A stretch of 64,000 nucleotides of DNA from Clostridium gelidum. GTDB lineage: Bacteria; Bacillota; Clostridia; Clostridiales; Clostridiaceae. The DNA is taken from NCBI RefSeq assembly GCF_019977655.1, contig NZ_AP024849.1, positions 939,001-1,003,000 of the forward strand, read 5' to 3'. The notes beneath the pieces are model-generated. The model made no database searches and was not told the origin of the DNA. It worked only from the letters and a program-made list of their open reading frames with translations. The position numbers and the translations under genes are program-made. Below, in pieces: positions 63,603 to 64,000 of the stretch. The first letter of the stretch is position 1. Every line of letters starts with the position of its first letter.

Positions 63603-63628
63603 AGATAACTCGTGAATACGAGTTATCT
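63603..63628. repeat. Hairpin in the divergent region before the last gene
   Basis: AGATAACTCGT (63603-63613) and ACGAGTTATCT (63618-63628) form an 11-bp stem. It lies upstream of both divergent genes, so it is more likely an operator or leader structure than a terminator. Confidence 0.55.
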
Positions 63629-63730
63629 TCCTTAATTAATATATTTTCTTCTGAAATTTGTACTATATACAGTTATTTTGAATATTATTAAAAGTAGTAA
63701 ATAATATTTATTTCTAGGAGGTAATATTAA

Positions 63731-64000
63731 ATGAACCCTGATCAAAAATATATGTCTCAAGTTAATTTAGATAATGAAGATATTAAATTTGTTCCACATT
63801 CATTTATTAATAAAAAGTTTCGTAATAATCTAAGTAGTAATGTTAAAAACAATCTAAATTTAGATTTATTTCCTTCGGAAGCCGGGCTTCCAAAGTTGTG
63901 CTACTATTCTAATGATTTTGAGGATTCTACTAATAGAAATACAAATGTAAACATAGTTAATGATGAAATACCTACTACTTTTGATGCTTTAAGAGGACTT
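63731..64000 (+). CDS. Unknown protein, N-terminal part (cut by window edge)
   Basis: Ninety codons are inside the window, after TAGGAGG. The start reads MNPDQKYMSQVNLDNEDIKF, then an Asn/Ser-rich segment, FPSEAGLPKLCYYSNDFEDS and a frame open to the edge. There is no signal peptide or membrane segment in this part. The family is not recognised. Confidence 0.75.
   Translation, partial: MNPDQKYMSQVNLDNEDIKFVPHSFINKKFRNNLSSNVKNNLNLDLFPSEAGLPKLCYYSNDFEDSTNRNTNVNIVNDEIPTTFDALRGL

Overview
The window is about 64 kb of very AT-rich, gene-dense, low-GC Gram-positive DNA. AGGAGG-type ribosome binding sites, many TTG/GTG starts, a cysteine T-box, the sporulation-associated prkA-yhbH-spoVR set, rubrerythrin, an iron-sulfur aldo/keto reductase and an agr-type peptide system all point to an anaerobic spore former, most likely Clostridium sensu stricto. 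The species cannot be fixed by eye. There are no rRNA or tRNA genes, no CRISPR, no prophage and no intact insertion sequence. Mobile-looking material is limited to short inverted-repeat elements between genes.

Layout. 1-11700: a sucrose / beta-fructoside locus. It holds a LacI regulator cut by the left edge, a CUT1 ABC importer (lipoprotein plus two permeases, no ATPase), a GH32 fructosidase, a chemoreceptor, a second LacI regulator, a roughly 200-nt structured element, sucrose phosphorylase and fructokinase. Three palindromes of the form TGTYAA-N4-TTGACA tie it together as a regulon. 11800-15400: an AdhR-like MerR regulator, a MATE exporter and a 4Fe-4S aldo/keto reductase, linked by the same dyad; the last two have 19-bp-spacer promoters. 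15600-21600: nickel uptake (fused CbiMN, CbiQ, CbiO) followed by larC, larE and larB for the nickel-pincer nucleotide cofactor; no larA is in the window. 22000-29600: a second chemoreceptor, then a TetR regulator divergent from a TolC-like protein, two membrane-fusion proteins and an EmrB-type MFS pump.

29600-33600 is a scarred region. It contains gene debris, a truncated Phd-type antitoxin, an agrBDC-like quorum-sensing set without agrA whose AgrD carries three consecutive cysteines, and a deletion junction joining the stumps of a membrane-fusion protein and a TetR gene. 33600-43200: a HAD phosphatase, small unknown proteins, a degenerate EAL-HDOD protein, prkA-yhbH-spoVR, rubrerythrin and two unknown genes. 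43400-50950: pssA, a lipid kinase, a membrane protein, a permuted NlpC/P60-like protein, a YgiQ radical SAM protein and a PRC/MgtE-N/CBS protein. 50950-55900: a cysteine T-box with cysK-cysE, then plsC, nth and ddl. 56200-59500: a protein made of an inactive ABC ATPase domain fused to a LytTR DNA-binding domain, followed by an intact ABC ATPase and ABC-2 permease. 59600-64000: a Fur-family regulator, an MntP-like exporter, a PPi-type phosphofructokinase, a cysteine-desulfurase-like enzyme and the start of an unknown gene.

The observations most worth following are the agrBDC set with its CCC signal peptide, the pseudo-ATPase-LytTR fusion with its transporter, the structured element before sucrose phosphorylase, the 161-bp inverted-repeat family (three copies of exactly equal length plus one near-length relative and fragments), and the three small regulons readable from repeated operators. 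Gene boundaries are well supported. Substrate assignments and regulatory links are inferences from sequence and context.
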